NCBI RefSeq assembly: GCF_016902535.1
Contig: NZ_JACSNY010000002.1
Span: 186,001 to 250,000 of the forward strand
Source of the DNA: Anaerotignum lactatifermentans
Lineage (GTDB): Bacteria; Bacillota; Clostridia; Lachnospirales; Anaerotignaceae
Reading direction: 5' to 3'
Length of the DNA: 64,000 nucleotides
Of this stretch, positions 62,742 through 64,000 are shown in pieces; positions within the stretch are counted from its first letter, which is position 1, and each line of letters starts with the position of its first letter. Below the pieces are notes generated by a model that saw nothing but the letters and a program-made list of their open reading frames with translations, searched no databases and was not told where the DNA came from. Position numbers and translations under genes: made by a program.

Positions 62742-64000
62742 TCAGTTATTCTGGCTTTGACGAAGAGGAATTCGCACCAGCATGGATGTTCCCTCTTCTT
62801 CTTTACTGCTTACTTTGATGCTGCCGTTATGCATCATGACGGTAGCGTGTGTAATCGAAAGCCCCAGACCGGTGCCGCCGGTTTCTCTGTCTCGGGTTTT
62901 GTCTACACGGTAGAAGCGCTCAAATACCCGGGTCACTTCTTCCTCGGGAATTCCGATTCCGGTATCAGATACCGTGATGAAAGCATTCTGATGGTCCGCA
63001 TCCAGCAAAACAACAACAGAGCCGCCTTCCGGCGTGTATTTGATGGCATTATCTATAATATTGGAGATTGCCAGTGTCAATTTCATTTCGTCGATCTCCG
63101 CGGTGACCTCCTGCTTGATCTGCAGATCCAGCGTAATATTTTTTGCTGCCGCCAAAGGAGAAAGCCGTTTGCAGATTTCTTCGATCATCTGATGCAGATC
63201 CACATCAGCGAAATTCAAAGGGATCTCTTTCTGATCCAGTTTGACCAAAGTCAGCAGATCATTGATAATGGCCGTCATACGGTCGATTTCGGAATTGATG
63301 TCGTGCAGGAATTCCACGTACATCTCTTTGGGCGCGTCCTCCTGCAGCAGAATAGATTCCGACAGTACCTTAACAGAACTGAGCGGTGTTTTCAGCTCAT
63401 GAGACACATTGGATACAAACTGCTGGCGGGAGGAATCTACCTTTTCCAGCTGATCCGCCATATGGTTGCAGGCCAGTGCCAGATCCACAATCTCATTATG
63501 CAGCCGGTCTTTTACAACGATACGCTGCTCCAGATGGCCCTCTGACATCTTCTGGATCACGTTAATCATTCGTTTGATGGGAGAAGTAAACAGCTGTGAC
63601 ATAGCTACCATCACTACAATCACAATGACCCCCAGCATTGCCAGCAGGATATAAGCTTTTCCCGCAATATTTCCTACGGTATCAGATACATCCGACAAGG
63701 AATCTACAATCAGCACTACTCCGGCGTGCTGTGTACCGCCGACAATGGAAGCGGCGGCATATACTGTGCCGTTTTCCTGCTCATTGGCTACGTCTTTGTT
63801 TTCCAGCGCCTCCATAACTTCCGGCAGCAGATAGGTCTTGCTTGTATCCTCATAACCGGTATCATAGACGACCATGGCGGAGGAGTCCAGAATCAGAATA
63901 CGAAAATCCTTATCCTGCGCCGTTTCCAGTATCATTTCTTCCAGCGCTTCTCTGCTTTCGTCGCTGGTAAAAAAATCATTCGAAGTCAACTGCCCTGCGA
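62742..64000 (-). CDS. Sensor histidine kinase, WalK-like (5' end outside the window)
   Basis: The reading frame is open through the window end, so only about the last 420 residues are seen. There is an extracellular sensor part, a membrane helix (AYILLAMLGVIVIVVMVAMS), a HAMP linker, the phospho-acceptor VSHELKTPLSSVK, and the ATP-binding boxes NIIDNAIKYTPEG (N), DTGIGIPEEE (G1) and GGTGLGLSI (G2). The arrangement with GerMN fits a WalK-type cell-wall kinase. The response regulator would lie upstream, beyond base 64,000. The PAS domain of classical WalK is not seen. Confidence 0.92.
   Translation of the reverse strand, partial: AGQLTSNDFFTSDESREALEEMILETAQDKDFRILILDSSAMVVYDTGYEDTSKTYLLPEVMEALENKDVANEQENGTVYAAASIVGGTQHAGVVLIVDSLSDVSDTVGNIAGKAYILLAMLGVIVIVVMVAMSQLFTSPIKRMINVIQKMSEGHLEQRIVVKDRLHNEIVDLALACNHMADQLEKVDSSRQQFVSNVSHELKTPLSSVKVLSESILLQEDAPKEMYVEFLHDINSEIDRMTAIINDLLTLVKLDQKEIPLNFADVDLHQMIEEICKRLSPLAAAKNITLDLQIKQEVTAEIDEMKLTLAISNIIDNAIKYTPEGGSVVVLLDADHQNAFITVSDTGIGIPEEEVTRVFERFYRVDKTRDRETGGTGLGLSITHATVMMHNGSIKVSSKEEEGTSMLVRIPLRQSQNN

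Overview
The window holds the right-hand part of an integrated short-tailed prophage (about 1-32,250; its left end lies before base 1) and about 31.7 kb of the host chromosome next to it. The host is a spore-forming, Gram-positive member of the Clostridia, probably Lachnospirales-like. The evidence is purine-rich Shine-Dalgarno sites, spoVAA-spoVAB with a sigma-G-type promoter, a SpoIID-domain protein, a GerMN protein, a YlbF-family protein, the miaB-ylbF-mutS-mutL-miaA gene order, and a cysteine desulfidase with a sigma-54 promoter. The species cannot be named from this sequence.

Prophage. Almost everything is read on the minus strand, right to left. Lysogeny end (28.6-32.2 kb, partly plus strand): a Cro/CI-type control region with three operators, an XRE repressor, two AT-rich exported cargo proteins (a YHYH protein and a lipoprotein), and a large serine integrase against the right attachment site. 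Early region (28.8 down to 16.5 kb): a tightly overlapping operon of small proteins, an HNH-like protein, a PP-loop (PAPS reductase-like) enzyme, SSB, a C5 cytosine and an N6 adenine DNA methyltransferase, a HExxH protein overlapping an XRE protein, a replication initiator, DnaB helicase and a sigma-like late regulator. A plus-strand cassette of small genes, a RHH/RelE-type toxin-antitoxin operon and palindromic operators sit at 15-16.5 kb. Late region (14.8 down to 0 kb): a promoter, terminator and repeat-rich leader, then terminase small and large subunits, a tyrosine recombinase, portal, a zinc-ribbon protein, a strongly structured non-coding element, scaffold, decoration protein, major capsid, adaptor, a stabilisation/hub protein, tail-fibre candidates, holin-type membrane proteins and an NlpC/P60 endolysin. 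No tape-measure, tail-tube or sheath gene is seen, so a podovirus-like virion is inferred.

Junction. The integrase lies tail to tail with a polysaccharide deacetylase gene that loses its C-terminal catalytic part exactly at the prophage edge. Excision should restore the gene. Since the host sporulates, developmental excision is a testable idea.

Host region. Transcription is nearly all minus strand. Operons, in order of transcription: (i) sensor kinase - GerMN - comEC - holA, facing a lone plus-strand exonuclease; (ii) small acidic protein - iron alcohol dehydrogenase - sigma-54 activator, then a cysteine desulfidase with its own -24/-12 promoter; (iii) SpoIID-domain protein - three small proteins - queA - rarA - exported protein; (iv) spoVAA - spoVAB, then a short-chain dehydrogenase and a NiaR-type regulator, then a PfoR-like membrane protein; (v) a YbaK-type deacylase; (vi) miaB - ylbF - mutS - mutL - miaA - CmpB-like membrane protein - D,D-carboxypeptidase, ending at the interrupted deacetylase.
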